NCBI RefSeq assembly: GCF_018860565.1
Contig: NZ_JAHKPS010000018.1
Coordinates: 248,001 to 312,000, forward strand
Direction: 5' to 3'
Source of the DNA: Winogradskyella psychrotolerans
GTDB lineage: Bacteria; Bacteroidota; Bacteroidia; Flavobacteriales; Flavobacteriaceae
Length of the DNA: 64,000 bases
The notes beneath the pieces are model-generated. The model searched no databases and had not been told where the DNA came from. It worked only from the letters and a program-made list of their open reading frames with translations. The position numbers and the translations under genes were made by a program. Each line of letters opens with the position of its first letter. The first letter of the stretch is position 1. Positions 26,234 through 36,470 of this stretch are shown here, piece by piece.

Positions 26234-26295
26234 TGGCGATACAGATGTAATAACCGCTAAATAATGACATCTGTATTCTAAACGACTAAACAATT

Positions 26296-28737
26296 ATGAC
26301 CGCTCGCTCTTTAACGCTTTTGCTTACATTTTTATGTTATGTACAAATCAGTATAGCTCAAGATAAAAAAGTATTAAATATTCAACGTACAGCAATAGCA
26401 CCAAAAATAGACGGCATTTTAGACGATACTATTTGGAAAAATACTGAAACGGCTACTGGTTTTATTTCTAATAGACCCGAAATTGGAAAAGAAGCTCCAC
26501 ATAACGAACGTACAGAAGTAAAGATGACGTTTGATGATAAAGCCATCTATGTTGCAGCTTACCTATATGATGATCCTACTAAAATAATGAATCAACTCAC
26601 TAGTAGAGATAATTTTGGACAAACCGACTACTTTATACTTGTTCTAAACCCCAATAACGATGCTCAAAATGATACTTCGTTTTATGTTTTTAGTTCTGGC
26701 CAGCAAGCAGATGCTATAGTTAATCCAACTATTGGAGAGGATTTTGGTTGGAATGGTGTTTGGGATAGTGCTGTTAAAATGATGGACGACGGTTGGGTTG
26801 TAGAAATGAAAATCCCATATAGAACATTGCGTTTTGCAGATCAAGAAGAACCGACTTGGGGAGTTCAATTTCATAGAGAATTTAGACGATCTAGATCGCG
26901 ATTTACTTGGAATCCCATTGACCCTACCCAAGGTAATTCAGGATTATATCATGGTGAAATAAAAGGACTTAAAGCTATAGAACCACCTGTTAGGCTAAAC
27001 CTCTACCCTTTTACTACAGGTATCGTTAATAGCTTTGATGGAGAAACTAATACCGACTTAAAATTTGGAATGGATGTTAAATACGGACTCACAGATAATT
27101 TTACCTTAGACGCAACATTGGTCCCCGATTTTAGCCAAGCAGGATTTGATAATGTCGTTTTAAACCTTGGTCCTTTTGAACAAACCTTCTCTGAACAACG
27201 TCAATTTTTTACAGAAGGTGTGGATTTATTTTCTAAAGGAGGTTTATTCTTTTCTAGACGTATTGGAAATAAACCAAGCGGTAAAATTGTTCTTAACGAA
27301 AATGAAGAAGCTAACACACCAAATGAGGTTAAAGTTTTAAATGCCGTAAAAGTGTCTGGTAGAACAAAAAATGGTCTTGGTATAGGCTTTTTTAATGCTA
27401 TTACAGAAAAAACCACAGCTACCATAAAAAACACACTAACTAACGAAAAACGCAAAACCATAGTTGAACCGTTTGCTAATTACAATATTTTAGTTGTAGA
27501 CCAACAATTTAACGGCAACTCTTCTGTTAGTTTAATTAATACTAATGTACTTAGAGAAGGTCACTTTAGAGATGCTAATGCAACAGCTTTAGTTGCTAAC
27601 CTAATTAATAAACGCAATACATATAGTGTAGCGTCCGATTTACGAATGAGCAATGTAAACTACCAAAACTCTAATAACGAAACAGGCTTTAGTAGTTATT
27701 TAAAACTGGCTAAAATTCATGGTAATTTACGCTATAGTGTAGAACACAGTTTTGCAGACACTAAATTTAATATCAACGACCTTGGACTTCTGTTAAGAAA
27801 TAATTACAACACCTTTAGTTCTGATATATCGTACCAAACCTTTGAGCCTAGCGGAAGTTTAAATAATTATAGCATCAATGCCTTTTTTAATTATAATAAA
27901 TTAGTAGATCCTAATGTATATGCGCAGTCTAATTTTGGCATCACATATCAAGCTACAACAAATAAATTAGATGGTTTTGGTTTTAGATTAAACATAGAAC
28001 CAGGCAGACAGAACGATTACTTTGAATCTAGAGATGGCAGACCATTTATCTATGAAAATTTTGTAAGCACTGGCGGATGGATTTCATCAAATTACAACCG
28101 AAGATTTGCCCTAGATTTAAGCGCCAACATTGGTGCCTTATTTGAAAATGGCAGAGACTTATTTACTTATGATTTTGATTTTAAACCACGCCTTAGAGTT
28201 AACAATAAACTCTTACTTATTTACGAACTGAGTTACGACTTTGCTAACGGTGATCGTGGTTATGCAGCAGAAGCAGATGAACAAACTATTTTTGGAGAAC
28301 GAAACAGGCAAATTGTAACCAATAGTATTTCTGCTAACTACGCCTTCAATCCTTTTAACTCTTTAGTACTTAGCTTTAGACATTATTGGGATACTGTAAA
28401 TTACGACAACGATTTATTTACCCTTTTAGATACTGGTCGTTTAACAACTGCTTCTGGTTATACATTAGGTAATATTGAAGAATCTCCAAATATTAATTTT
28501 AGTACTTGGAACATCGATTTAAATTACTCTTGGCAATTTGCACCTGGAAGTTTTTTAACCGCTTTATACAGAAACCAATTGTTTAACGCTAATTCTATTG
28601 CCCAAAACAATTATTCTGAAAGCTTAAACAATCTTTTTGAACAACCTATACAACACACGTTTTCATTACGTCTTCAATATTTTATTGATTTTAATGGCAT
28701 TAAATCTGTATTTAATAAAAACAAATCTGCATCTTAA
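26296..28737 (+). CDS. DUF5916 outer-membrane protein with CBM9-like N-domain
   Basis: An 813-residue exported protein: signal peptide (about 1-21), a carbohydrate-binding family 9-like beta-sandwich (about 28-190, with IDGILDDTIW and VVEMKIPYRTLRF), and a DUF5916 region that looks like a transmembrane beta-barrel to the C terminus. The family is very common in Bacteroidota, and its substrate is not settled. The CBM9-like part suggests binding of a sugar or another small ligand at the surface. It has a good promoter and is followed by lolD after a 39-base gap, with no obvious terminator between them. Confidence 0.85.
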   Translation: MTARSLTLLLTFLCYVQISIAQDKKVLNIQRTAIAPKIDGILDDTIWKNTETATGFISNRPEIGKEAPHNERTEVKMTFDDKAIYVAAYLYDDPTKIMNQLTSRDNFGQTDYFILVLNPNNDAQNDTSFYVFSSGQQADAIVNPTIGEDFGWNGVWDSAVKMMDDGWVVEMKIPYRTLRFADQEEPTWGVQFHREFRRSRSRFTWNPIDPTQGNSGLYHGEIKGLKAIEPPVRLNLYPFTTGIVNSFDGETNTDLKFGMDVKYGLTDNFTLDATLVPDFSQAGFDNVVLNLGPFEQTFSEQRQFFTEGVDLFSKGGLFFSRRIGNKPSGKIVLNENEEANTPNEVKVLNAVKVSGRTKNGLGIGFFNAITEKTTATIKNTLTNEKRKTIVEPFANYNILVVDQQFNGNSSVSLINTNVLREGHFRDANATALVANLINKRNTYSVASDLRMSNVNYQNSNNETGFSSYLKLAKIHGNLRYSVEHSFADTKFNINDLGLLLRNNYNTFSSDISYQTFEPSGSLNNYSINAFFNYNKLVDPNVYAQSNFGITYQATTNKLDGFGFRLNIEPGRQNDYFESRDGRPFIYENFVSTGGWISSNYNRRFALDLSANIGALFENGRDLFTYDFDFKPRLRVNNKLLLIYELSYDFANGDRGYAAEADEQTIFGERNRQIVTNSISANYAFNPFNSLVLSFRHYWDTVNYDNDLFTLLDTGRLTTASGYTLGNIEESPNINFSTWNIDLNYSWQFAPGSFLTALYRNQLFNANSIAQNNYSESLNNLFEQPIQHTFSLRLQYFIDFNGIKSVFNKNKSAS

Positions 28738-28776
28738 TTTTGTGGATTAATGCATTAAGTATTATTTTCACCTCTT

Positions 28777-29454
28777 ATGAGCAATATCGTAATTTCAGCA
28801 AAACAAATTAAGAAAGCCTATAAAGATCTTCAGGTCTTAAAAGGTGTTGACCTAACCATTTTAGAAAGCGAAATCATATCCATAGTTGGAGCTTCTGGCG
28901 CTGGTAAAACAACCTTACTTCAAATTTTAGGTACTTTAGATAAACCAGATTATACATCTGAAACGGAACTCATTATTAACAACCAATCTATAAAGTCTTT
29001 AAACGATAAAGCTTTAGCTAAATTTAGAAATAAAAATATTGGTTTTATATTTCAGTTTCATCAATTATTACCTGAGTTTTCGGCTTTAGAAAATATATGT
29101 ATTCCTGCTTTTATTAATAACACACCTAAAGCTGAAGCAGAAAATCGTGCAAAAGAATTATTAGACTATTTAGGACTTAGCGAACGCATTCATCACAAAC
29201 CCAATAGCATGTCTGGTGGCGAACAACAACGTGTAGCTGTTGCTAGAGCTTTAATTAACAGACCAAATATCATTTTTGCTGATGAACCTTCAGGAAATTT
29301 AGATAGCGAATCTGCAGACCAACTTCATAACTTGTTTTTTAAACTTAGAGATGAATTTAATCAGACGTTTGTTATTGTTACGCATAATCAAGAATTAGCA
29401 GAAATGGCAGACCGAAAGCTGACTATGGTTGATGGGAAAATTGTTAATGAATAA
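28777..29454 (+). CDS. lolD: LolD-like ABC transporter ATPase
   Basis: A 225-residue ATPase of the LolD/MacB type, which powers release of lipoproteins from the inner membrane. The Walker A is GASGAGKTT (38-46), the signature MSGGEQQ (145-151) and Walker [11 protein letters not shown] from residue 167. [16 protein letters not shown] is the LolD-like Q-loop region. The membrane partners LolC/LolE are not adjacent, as is usual in flavobacteria, so related MacB-type permeases cannot be excluded as partners. Confidence 0.85.
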   Translation: MSNIVISAKQIKKAYKDLQVLKGVDLTILESEIISIVGASGAGKTTLLQILGTLDKPDYTSETELIINNQSIKSLNDKALAKFRNKNIGFIFQFHQLLPEFSALENICIPAFINNTPKAEAENRAKELLDYLGLSERIHHKPNSMSGGEQQRVAVARALINRPNIIFADEPSGNLDSESADQLHNLFFKLRDEFNQTFVIVTHNQELAEMADRKLTMVDGKIVNE

Positions 29455-29462
29455 TAAAAACA

Positions 29463-30692
29463 CTAGCTCTTCTTTAACATTCTTAAAGTAAAACCTCCTA
29501 ACAACAACATCACAACACCTATAATTCCCCAAAGCCAATAACTATTTTCAAATAATGGCTTTACTTTTTCTTGTTTAGGTTTTACAATTAATTCCTCTGC
29601 TCCTATTGTTAAAGTTTTTAAATCTTTTGGTACTTTGGTTTCAAACCTATTAATATCATAGACTGGCTGGCTAGCAGAAGGATTTCCATAAACCAACATA
29701 TAATCTGCAGACTCTGTAAATCTTCCTATCATTTGAAATTCATAACCTTTTACAGAAACACCAGCAATTGATAGTGGTTGATTATTATCATTATAAATGG
29801 TTACTCTTAAATGCTTAGCAATTGTATTAGGAAGTTTAAACAGATTAACCTCTAAAGAGTTTAATGTACCACTAGCTACTGTTTTATAATCATATTTCCA
29901 CCCTTTTTCAATTTTTACACTGTCTCTTCTATATTCAATTTTTACAGGTCTGTAATAATCAAATGTATTGCTAACATCAATATTTAATTGACTTAATGCA
30001 ACAGGCTGCTTTAGTTCTAAATTTACAATAGTTGCTTTCTGCTCTTTATCATCTATTGTTTCTAACTTTTTTATGCTATAATTAATAGAAGTACCTTCAG
30101 TAGTTTCGTATTTAGAAAGTTGTGCAGAATTTAATTGTGGCTGCTCATCATGCTTTACAATAAGTCTATAAAAACGAAATTTAGAATTTGGAAATTCTAG
30201 CTTTGTAAATTTAAAGTTTGTCGATTTATTTTTAATAGACATAATTCTATAATCTTCTAGTATAGTAAACCATTCTTGCTGATTTTGACTGCCTTGCAAC
30301 TCTACTTTCCAATCAAAATTATGCTCATTAAAATCTAAACTAATTTGATTGATGACCACTTCTGAATGCAACTGAAATGTAAAATAATAGCCTTTATCGC
30401 CTTTGGTTTTATTAATAATATCAAAAGAACTAGATCTATGCATTATTCTCTCTGACAATACTTTAAGATAATAAGGAGCTTCAATAGTGTCATTTTTAGT
30501 AACTCCATAAATTCTAAGATCTGAAAAATCTGATTTCAAACTTCCAAAAACAGCTTCTGGTATAATTAATTGATGCCATTCGTTAGTAACCTCATTAAGA
30601 GCTCGTTTATAATTATACGTTTCCATTTGAGCCGAACAAAAAGTTGTAAATCCAATAAATAAACCTATAAATAACTTATTCGTTAACGTCAT
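29463..30692 (-). CDS. DUF3999 family protein
   Basis: A 409-residue protein with a signal peptide ending CSAQ (about residue 21), a long periplasmic region with beta-sandwich-like segments, and a single C-terminal membrane helix (about 382-402) followed by a basic tail. The family DUF3999 is regularly paired with DUF2339, as here: the two genes overlap by 17 bases, so translation is coupled. The function is not known; an envelope role is likely from topology. It converges on lolD with 8 bases between the stops. Confidence 0.85.
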   Translation of the reverse strand: MTLTNKLFIGLFIGFTTFCSAQMETYNYKRALNEVTNEWHQLIIPEAVFGSLKSDFSDLRIYGVTKNDTIEAPYYLKVLSERIMHRSSSFDIINKTKGDKGYYFTFQLHSEVVINQISLDFNEHNFDWKVELQGSQNQQEWFTILEDYRIMSIKNKSTNFKFTKLEFPNSKFRFYRLIVKHDEQPQLNSAQLSKYETTEGTSINYSIKKLETIDDKEQKATIVNLELKQPVALSQLNIDVSNTFDYYRPVKIEYRRDSVKIEKGWKYDYKTVASGTLNSLEVNLFKLPNTIAKHLRVTIYNDNNQPLSIAGVSVKGYEFQMIGRFTESADYMLVYGNPSASQPVYDINRFETKVPKDLKTLTIGAEELIVKPKQEKVKPLFENSYWLWGIIGVVMLLLGGFTLRMLKKS

Positions 30693-33048
30693 CTGTAATC
30701 TGGTTTTTGTATTTGTTATATAAAAATGAAATAATTAAAAGTAGTACACCTAGTGACACAAACACTATAGTTTTTGAAATGGTATTAAGATGTACAATAT
30801 CGTAAAAGAAGAGTTTTATTAAGGTAATTCCAAAGAAAGCCATACCTCCAATTCGTAAATAAATTTTATTTTTCCAAATTCCAAAAGCAATTAATAAAAA
30901 CGAATAAACTCCCCAAAGTATACTTAAGCCTAGTTTATATGATTGCGTAGATTCAAACATATTCATCCAATGAATAAGCTCACTACTTAGCACCCAAATA
31001 AGAGACACATGAAGTAAAATATCGTATGCCATTTTATAGCCTTTGGTTATACCCTCACGCTTTATAAACCTATAACATGTATATAATGCTAAGGCCAAGA
31101 ATATAAACGACACATATCTAATCCATAAATAAAAACTGTTTTGCGCAAAATATTCTGAAGGATTTAAATAACTTTCTCTTAAGTCACTTAACGCTAATAA
31201 ACCTTGTGTTAAGAAAATAAATATACTCACCACTGTTAAGCCTAAAATGATTTTCTCTAATATTTTATTTTTTATAAGCTTAAAATTAATAAAAGCTAAC
31301 AACGCTACAAATACTAAAGAATAATTAAGAATCCAGATGGTCTTAAAATCTCTTAAATCATAATTAAAGATGGGCTCTTTATAATTACCCTCAGTAGTAA
31401 TCAATAAATCTGTAGTATGATATAATTGATCCCAATACATTTCAATTTCTAACCTAAAGGCATAATAAGCACTAAACACCAATATTGAAGGAATTACATA
31501 AGACAACAAACGGTACCAAATTGAAGTTGGTTTTAATGCAGAAGTATATTCCTTATTTATAGATAACCAAACAATAACTCCAAATGCTGAAACAAATAAC
31601 AACGATGTTAAAAAATGAATATTAAAAATTGAGGTCACTTTATTTTCTATGTCAATTCCATAAAATGAATCATACGCATAAGACCAATCTTGTAGAATAC
31701 TTAAAAATGCTAGAAACATTAATGGATACGATAATTTTTCGTAAACCTTAATACCTTTTGTTCTTCCTAACCAAAATAGTAAGGCTGCTTCACTTACCCA
31801 TAAAAGCGTTACCCAATTGCCATTTAACTGAACCGGAATTGTAATTGTAATAAATACTAAAACCATTGCAGAAGCTAAATAAAACAAGTTTTTATCTCCC
31901 AGTTTTTTCTTGTAAAATATGACACTAACAATAAAATGAATAACAGCATTACCAAGCGTAAACACCCCTAAAAGTTGTGAGCCAATGCTATTACGATCTA
32001 GAATAGCATAGCCAAATCCAAAAAACAAAAAGGAATTAAACAGTAATAATACAACATCACTCTTTTTAAACACCTCTCTTTTAAGCATCTTATAGGCTAA
32101 AAATGTGATGTAGAAAATAACAAAAAATAAGCTCAGAAAAACTAAAGCTAAACTAAACTGTTCGACTTCGTAATATTCAAAAAAGAACCAAGTCCCGAAA
32201 ATTAGCCATGTAAATATAAAGGCTGAATAGTATAATGATTTCCAATATTTCTTAAATGAAAGCACTAATATGCCAATATTAATTATAGCCATATAACCAA
32301 ACAGAACTTCAACTTGCCCAGAACCATCACTCAATAAAAACGGAACTGCATACGCACCAACTAAACCAATATGTGCAATCACTTGTTTATTGTAACTTGT
32401 AGCTGCAACGACTGTAAATGCGGTAAAAACCACCATGAGCGCAAACGTAAATAGTTGCGGAATAAGATCATAAAAGCTATAAGCAAAAAAGGTGATAAAA
32501 TACAAAATAACGATAGAACCACTTACCAAAACTGCGCTGTAAGATTCGTATTTCTTTTTAAGTTTTATTCCAAAAGCAAGTAAACCAATAGCTGTTAGAT
32601 AACCTAAAACAATTCGTGTTAGCGGACTTATTAAATCATTTTCAATGGAGTATTTTGCACCAATAGCAACACCAATAATTGTGATAATAATTCCTATTTT
32701 ATTCAGAATGTTTTCACCTATAAACTTTTCTAAACTCGATTTTGATTTTGGTGTATCATAAGAAACTTTTGGTGCTTCTTGTTCAATAAATTCTGTTGTA
32801 TGTTTTGTTTCTAAAACAGAATCTGATTCTAACACCAAAGGCTTATCAACCTCATTATCAAGTTTAATCTCAGGTTCTAATTCTACCGCTTTCTCAACTT
32901 CAATTTGTTTTTCTGTAGTTGCATCAGATTTTAAGCGATACAATTCTTCTTTAAGACTATTAATCTCTGAAGAAAACTCAGCTTGCTTTTTAAAAAGCAA
33001 TTCTAATTTTTCAATTAGCTTATTAATAAGTTCCTGATTTGTTGCCAT
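30676..33048 (-). CDS. DUF2339 family multi-pass membrane protein
   Basis: A 790-residue protein starting with a cytoplasmic coiled coil (about 3-40) and a charged linker, then about 20 or more transmembrane helices from residue 108 onward to near the C terminus. This layout is the hallmark of DUF2339. It forms an operon with the DUF3999 gene. Proposed roles in the literature are vague; transport or envelope homeostasis is possible, but the sequence gives no catalytic motif. Confidence 0.88.
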   Translation of the reverse strand: MATNQELINKLIEKLELLFKKQAEFSSEINSLKEELYRLKSDATTEKQIEVEKAVELEPEIKLDNEVDKPLVLESDSVLETKHTTEFIEQEAPKVSYDTPKSKSSLEKFIGENILNKIGIIITIIGVAIGAKYSIENDLISPLTRIVLGYLTAIGLLAFGIKLKKKYESYSAVLVSGSIVILYFITFFAYSFYDLIPQLFTFALMVVFTAFTVVAATSYNKQVIAHIGLVGAYAVPFLLSDGSGQVEVLFGYMAIINIGILVLSFKKYWKSLYYSAFIFTWLIFGTWFFFEYYEVEQFSLALVFLSLFFVIFYITFLAYKMLKREVFKKSDVVLLLFNSFLFFGFGYAILDRNSIGSQLLGVFTLGNAVIHFIVSVIFYKKKLGDKNLFYLASAMVLVFITITIPVQLNGNWVTLLWVSEAALLFWLGRTKGIKVYEKLSYPLMFLAFLSILQDWSYAYDSFYGIDIENKVTSIFNIHFLTSLLFVSAFGVIVWLSINKEYTSALKPTSIWYRLLSYVIPSILVFSAYYAFRLEIEMYWDQLYHTTDLLITTEGNYKEPIFNYDLRDFKTIWILNYSLVFVALLAFINFKLIKNKILEKIILGLTVVSIFIFLTQGLLALSDLRESYLNPSEYFAQNSFYLWIRYVSFIFLALALYTCYRFIKREGITKGYKMAYDILLHVSLIWVLSSELIHWMNMFESTQSYKLGLSILWGVYSFLLIAFGIWKNKIYLRIGGMAFFGITLIKLFFYDIVHLNTISKTIVFVSLGVLLLIISFLYNKYKNQITDDVNE

Positions 33049-33475
33049 ATACTATTGATTTGGATATCTTCTCAAGTAAAAAAGACTAGGCTAAAATAGT
33101 TTTAAAAAACTGAACGGTCAACTTTGTGCATTGAAGTTCTGTTTTTACCATATTATATAGTTGTCATATATTACTTGTGCTTCATCTATAAAACCTACTC
33201 CTTTTCTTTTTAAAAATATTGAACGTAGCTAGACTAAAATCAACATTTATTTCCCCTTCTTACACAACACTCATTAAATTGAAAACAATGGAGAGTTATA
33301 TTTTTAATGATGATTTAGGATATCATAAGACCATTAAAATAGAATTGATAAAATGTTTTATAAGCAATAAAACTTATTAACTATTTAAATAAAAAGCTGT
33401 TCAAATAAAACCATACATTATATCCTATAAAACTCATAAAACCTTTAATTTTGTAATGCAATAAATACAATACAC
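33049..33475. other. gene-free gap between DUF2339 gene and fumC
   Basis: A 427-base AT-rich stretch holding the promoters of both divergent genes. A perfect -7 box, TAATTTTG, lies at 33446-33453 before fumC. A 30-codon reading frame (33288-33380) is present but has no supporting feature. No repeat, tRNA or structured RNA was recognised. Confidence 0.5.
33446..33453 (+). promoter_or_regulatory. -7 promoter box of fumC
   Basis: TAATTTTG, 22 bases before the fumC ATG, matches the Bacteroidota element. Confidence 0.5.
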
Positions 33476-34873
33476 ATGAATTACAGAATAGAAAAAGACA
33501 CCATGGGCGAGGTAAAAGTGCCTGCAGACAAACTTTGGGGAGCACAAACAGAACGTTCTCGCAACAACTTTAAAATTGGAGCATCTGCATCTATGCCTTT
33601 AGAAATAGTACATGGCTTTGCTTATTTAAAAAAAGCAGCGGCATATACAAACTGTGAGCTAGAAGTATTATCTAAAGAAAAGCGTGATTTAATTGCTCAA
33701 GTTTGTGATGAAATTTTAGACAACAAGCACAACGATCAGTTTCCTTTAGTTATTTGGCAAACAGGTTCTGGTACACAAAGCAACATGAATGTTAATGAAG
33801 TTATTGCTAACAGAGCACATCAAATTGTCGGAAAAGTTATTGGTGAAGGCGAGAAAACAATTCAGCCTAACGATGATGTAAACAAATCGCAATCCTCTAA
33901 CGATACCTTTCCAACAGGAATGCATATTGCCGCCTACAAGAAAGTGGTAGAAACTACAATTCCTGGAGTGATTCAATTACGTAATACACTACATAAAAAA
34001 GCTCAAGAATTTAAAACGGTTGTAAAGATTGGTCGTACACACCTAATGGATGCAACTCCTTTAACTTTAGGACAAGAGTTTTCTGGTTATGTATCGCAAT
34101 TGGACCATGGTCTTAAAGCTTTGGAAGCTACTTTGGCACACCTTAGCGAATTAGCATTAGGCGGAACAGCAGTAGGAACAGGACTAAACACACCAGAAGG
34201 ATACGATGTTTTAGTTGCTAAATACATTGCCGAATTTACAGGTTTACCTTTTGTAACAGCTGACAATAAATTTGAGGCTTTAGCAGCACATGATGCCATT
34301 GTAGAAACTCATGGAGCGTTAAAATTACTAGCCGTTTCTTTAAATAAAATAGCCAATGATATTAGAATGATGGCTTCTGGTCCTCGTTCTGGAATTGGTG
34401 AAATTATAATTCCGGCAAACGAACCAGGAAGTTCTATTATGCCAGGAAAAGTAAACCCAACACAATGCGAAGCCTTAACAATGGTTTGTGCCCAAGTTAT
34501 GGGTAACGATGTTGCTATTTCTGTTGGTGGTACACAAGGACATTATGAACTAAATGTGTTTAAACCAATGATGGCTGCAAATATTTTACAATCTGCACAA
34601 TTAATAGGAGATGCTTGTGTGAGTTTTGAGGAACACTGTGCTAGTGGCATTGAACCCAACCACCAAGTCATTAAAGAATTATTAAACAACTCCTTAATGC
34701 TAGTGACGGCCTTAAATACAAAAATTGGCTATTACAAAGCTGCTGAAATTGCAAATACAGCACATAAAAACGGAACTACATTAAAAGAGGAAGCTGTAAA
34801 TTTAGGTTACGTTTCTGCCGAAGATTATGACGAATGGGTAAAACCAGAAAATATGGTAGGAAGCCTAAAATAA
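33476..34873 (+). CDS. fumC: class II fumarate hydratase
   Basis: A 465-residue oxygen-stable fumarase that interconverts fumarate and malate in the TCA cycle. The family signature [11 protein letters not shown] is at residues 318-328, the catalytic His189 lies in [10 protein letters not shown], and the substrate-binding SGTQSNMN-type loop appears as [12 protein letters not shown] (97-108). The full length is normal for FumC. It has its own promoter. The gene for a secreted T9SS protein follows after 77 bases but is probably separate. Confidence 0.96.
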   Translation: MNYRIEKDTMGEVKVPADKLWGAQTERSRNNFKIGASASMPLEIVHGFAYLKKAAAYTNCELEVLSKEKRDLIAQVCDEILDNKHNDQFPLVIWQTGSGTQSNMNVNEVIANRAHQIVGKVIGEGEKTIQPNDDVNKSQSSNDTFPTGMHIAAYKKVVETTIPGVIQLRNTLHKKAQEFKTVVKIGRTHLMDATPLTLGQEFSGYVSQLDHGLKALEATLAHLSELALGGTAVGTGLNTPEGYDVLVAKYIAEFTGLPFVTADNKFEALAAHDAIVETHGALKLLAVSLNKIANDIRMMASGPRSGIGEIIIPANEPGSSIMPGKVNPTQCEALTMVCAQVMGNDVAISVGGTQGHYELNVFKPMMAANILQSAQLIGDACVSFEEHCASGIEPNHQVIKELLNNSLMLVTALNTKIGYYKAAEIANTAHKNGTTLKEEAVNLGYVSAEDYDEWVKPENMVGSLK

Positions 34874-34950
34874 CGTTAAAGTGTAAATTATTATCGACAA
34901 AATGCATCTACTACGAAATAATTTATATATTAGCACAAACTAAAATCATT

Positions 34951-36372
34951 ATGAAAACAACATTACTAGGCTTATTATCAGCATTTTGTATTACTATAAC
35001 CGCAAATGCTCAAACTGATTGGGCACCAAAAACAACAATTGATAATGCTACAGGAGACACTCCTTACGCTATTGACTCAGGTCTAATGGATAATGATGGT
35101 AACATCGATATTTTAATAGGTACAGAAGCCGATAACATAATAGTATGGTATAAAGGTAACGGTGACGGTACGTTTTCAAAACAAGCTGAAATTACCAACA
35201 CACTAATAAATCTTGGAAGTATTAAATTAGCTGACCTAAACAATGACACTCATATGGATATTTTGGCTGCTGGATACGGAAACTATACGGGTTCTATAGG
35301 CTCTGATTCAAAAATTGTTTGGTTTCAAGGAGATGGTACTGGATCTTTTGGTGCAGAGCAACTGATAACCGATGCTTATGATGGCATGAGTGGTATCTTT
35401 GTTGGTAATATTAATGCAGGAACAACTCCTGATATTGCTCTAACGTCTAATGCTGATAACCAAGTCGTATGGCTTTCTAATGATGGATCTGGCAACTTTA
35501 CAGTTGGTGGCACAATAGATAACACATTGTCTGGACCTGGAGTTGTTAATATGAAAGATATTGATAACGATGGAGATTTAGATGCTTTAATAGGAACAAC
35601 AAATTACGCTGGAGATGTTTTAGAAATTTTTAGAAACGACTTAATTCCAGGAGGTGCAGTTGCATTTACAAAAGATGCCACATCTGTTGCTACTGGAAAA
35701 GCAGGCCTTTTTTATGTCTCTTTTGAAGATTTAGACGGAGATGCAAACTTAGATATCTTAGCTACTGAGATTTCTTATGGAAGTGGCCCTACTGGTCATT
35801 TATACTGGTACGAAGATAATGGTGCTGGTTTTACTGAAACAACATTTACGACCTCTACAAACAACCCTTCAATGGCTCAAGCTAAAGATTTAGATAATGA
35901 CGGATTAGTTGATATTATATTAAGTAGTGGTGCGCTAGGAGATGTTATTGATTTGGTGTGGTTTAAAAATAATGGTGATGGCACTTTTGGTCCTGAACAA
36001 ATTATAAACGATACACAATCTCAAGTTTATGTATTTACTGTTGCAGATTTTGATGGTGATTTGGATTTAGACATTGCAAGTAATGCTTATGGTGCAGACA
36101 ATCTAAATTATATTGAAAACCTTTATGAAACATTAAGTGTTGCAGATTTTGATGCAACTTCAATAAAGATTTTTCCTAATCCTACAAAAGATGTTTTAAC
36201 CTTTGAAGGTTTTAATGAAACTATTAAAATTTCAGTTTTTGATATTTTAGGAAAGCAAGTATTAGAACAAACATTAAATTATGGAGAAACACTTAACGTA
36301 TCTCAATTAGTAAGTGGTCTATACACCATTAAGTTTAATAATAAATTTGCTTTAAAATTTATAAAAGAATAA
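34951..36372 (+). CDS. secreted FG-GAP/VCBS repeat protein with T9SS type A sorting domain
   Basis: A 473-residue secreted protein. The signal peptide ends ITANAQ (about 21). Several VCBS/FG-GAP repeats follow, each with a calcium-binding-like Asp-rich loop (DLNNDTHMDIL, DIDNDGDLDAL, DLDNDGLVDII), suggesting a beta-propeller. The last 75 residues (from FDATSIKIFPNPTKD) are a typical type IX secretion C-terminal sorting domain, ending in a basic KFIKE. So it should be exported and attached to, or released from, the cell surface. The start at MKTTLLGLL is clear; an in-frame ATG upstream lies inside fumC. A strong terminator follows. Confidence 0.9.
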   Translation: MKTTLLGLLSAFCITITANAQTDWAPKTTIDNATGDTPYAIDSGLMDNDGNIDILIGTEADNIIVWYKGNGDGTFSKQAEITNTLINLGSIKLADLNNDTHMDILAAGYGNYTGSIGSDSKIVWFQGDGTGSFGAEQLITDAYDGMSGIFVGNINAGTTPDIALTSNADNQVVWLSNDGSGNFTVGGTIDNTLSGPGVVNMKDIDNDGDLDALIGTTNYAGDVLEIFRNDLIPGGAVAFTKDATSVATGKAGLFYVSFEDLDGDANLDILATEISYGSGPTGHLYWYEDNGAGFTETTFTTSTNNPSMAQAKDLDNDGLVDIILSSGALGDVIDLVWFKNNGDGTFGPEQIINDTQSQVYVFTVADFDGDLDLDIASNAYGADNLNYIENLYETLSVADFDATSIKIFPNPTKDVLTFEGFNETIKISVFDILGKQVLEQTLNYGETLNVSQLVSGLYTIKFNNKFALKFIKE

Positions 36373-36395
36373 GAAATTCGACATTATAAAATCTA

Positions 36396-36430
36396 AAAAC
36401 GCTAGTAAATTACTTCTAGCGTTTTTTTTT
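36396..36430 (+). terminator. Rho-independent terminator after the VCBS gene
   Basis: A perfect 10-base stem (AAAACGCTAG with CTAGCGTTTT) and a 10-base loop, with nine T at the end. Confidence 0.9.
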
Positions 36431-36470
36431 GTTCAAAAAAATAGCAATCTTTACAAAAATACCAATCCAT

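Noticed and set aside
33288-33380. A 30-codon reading frame in the gap before fumC
   Set aside because: No promoter, repeat or composition signal supports it; short frames of this size are expected in such a gap.
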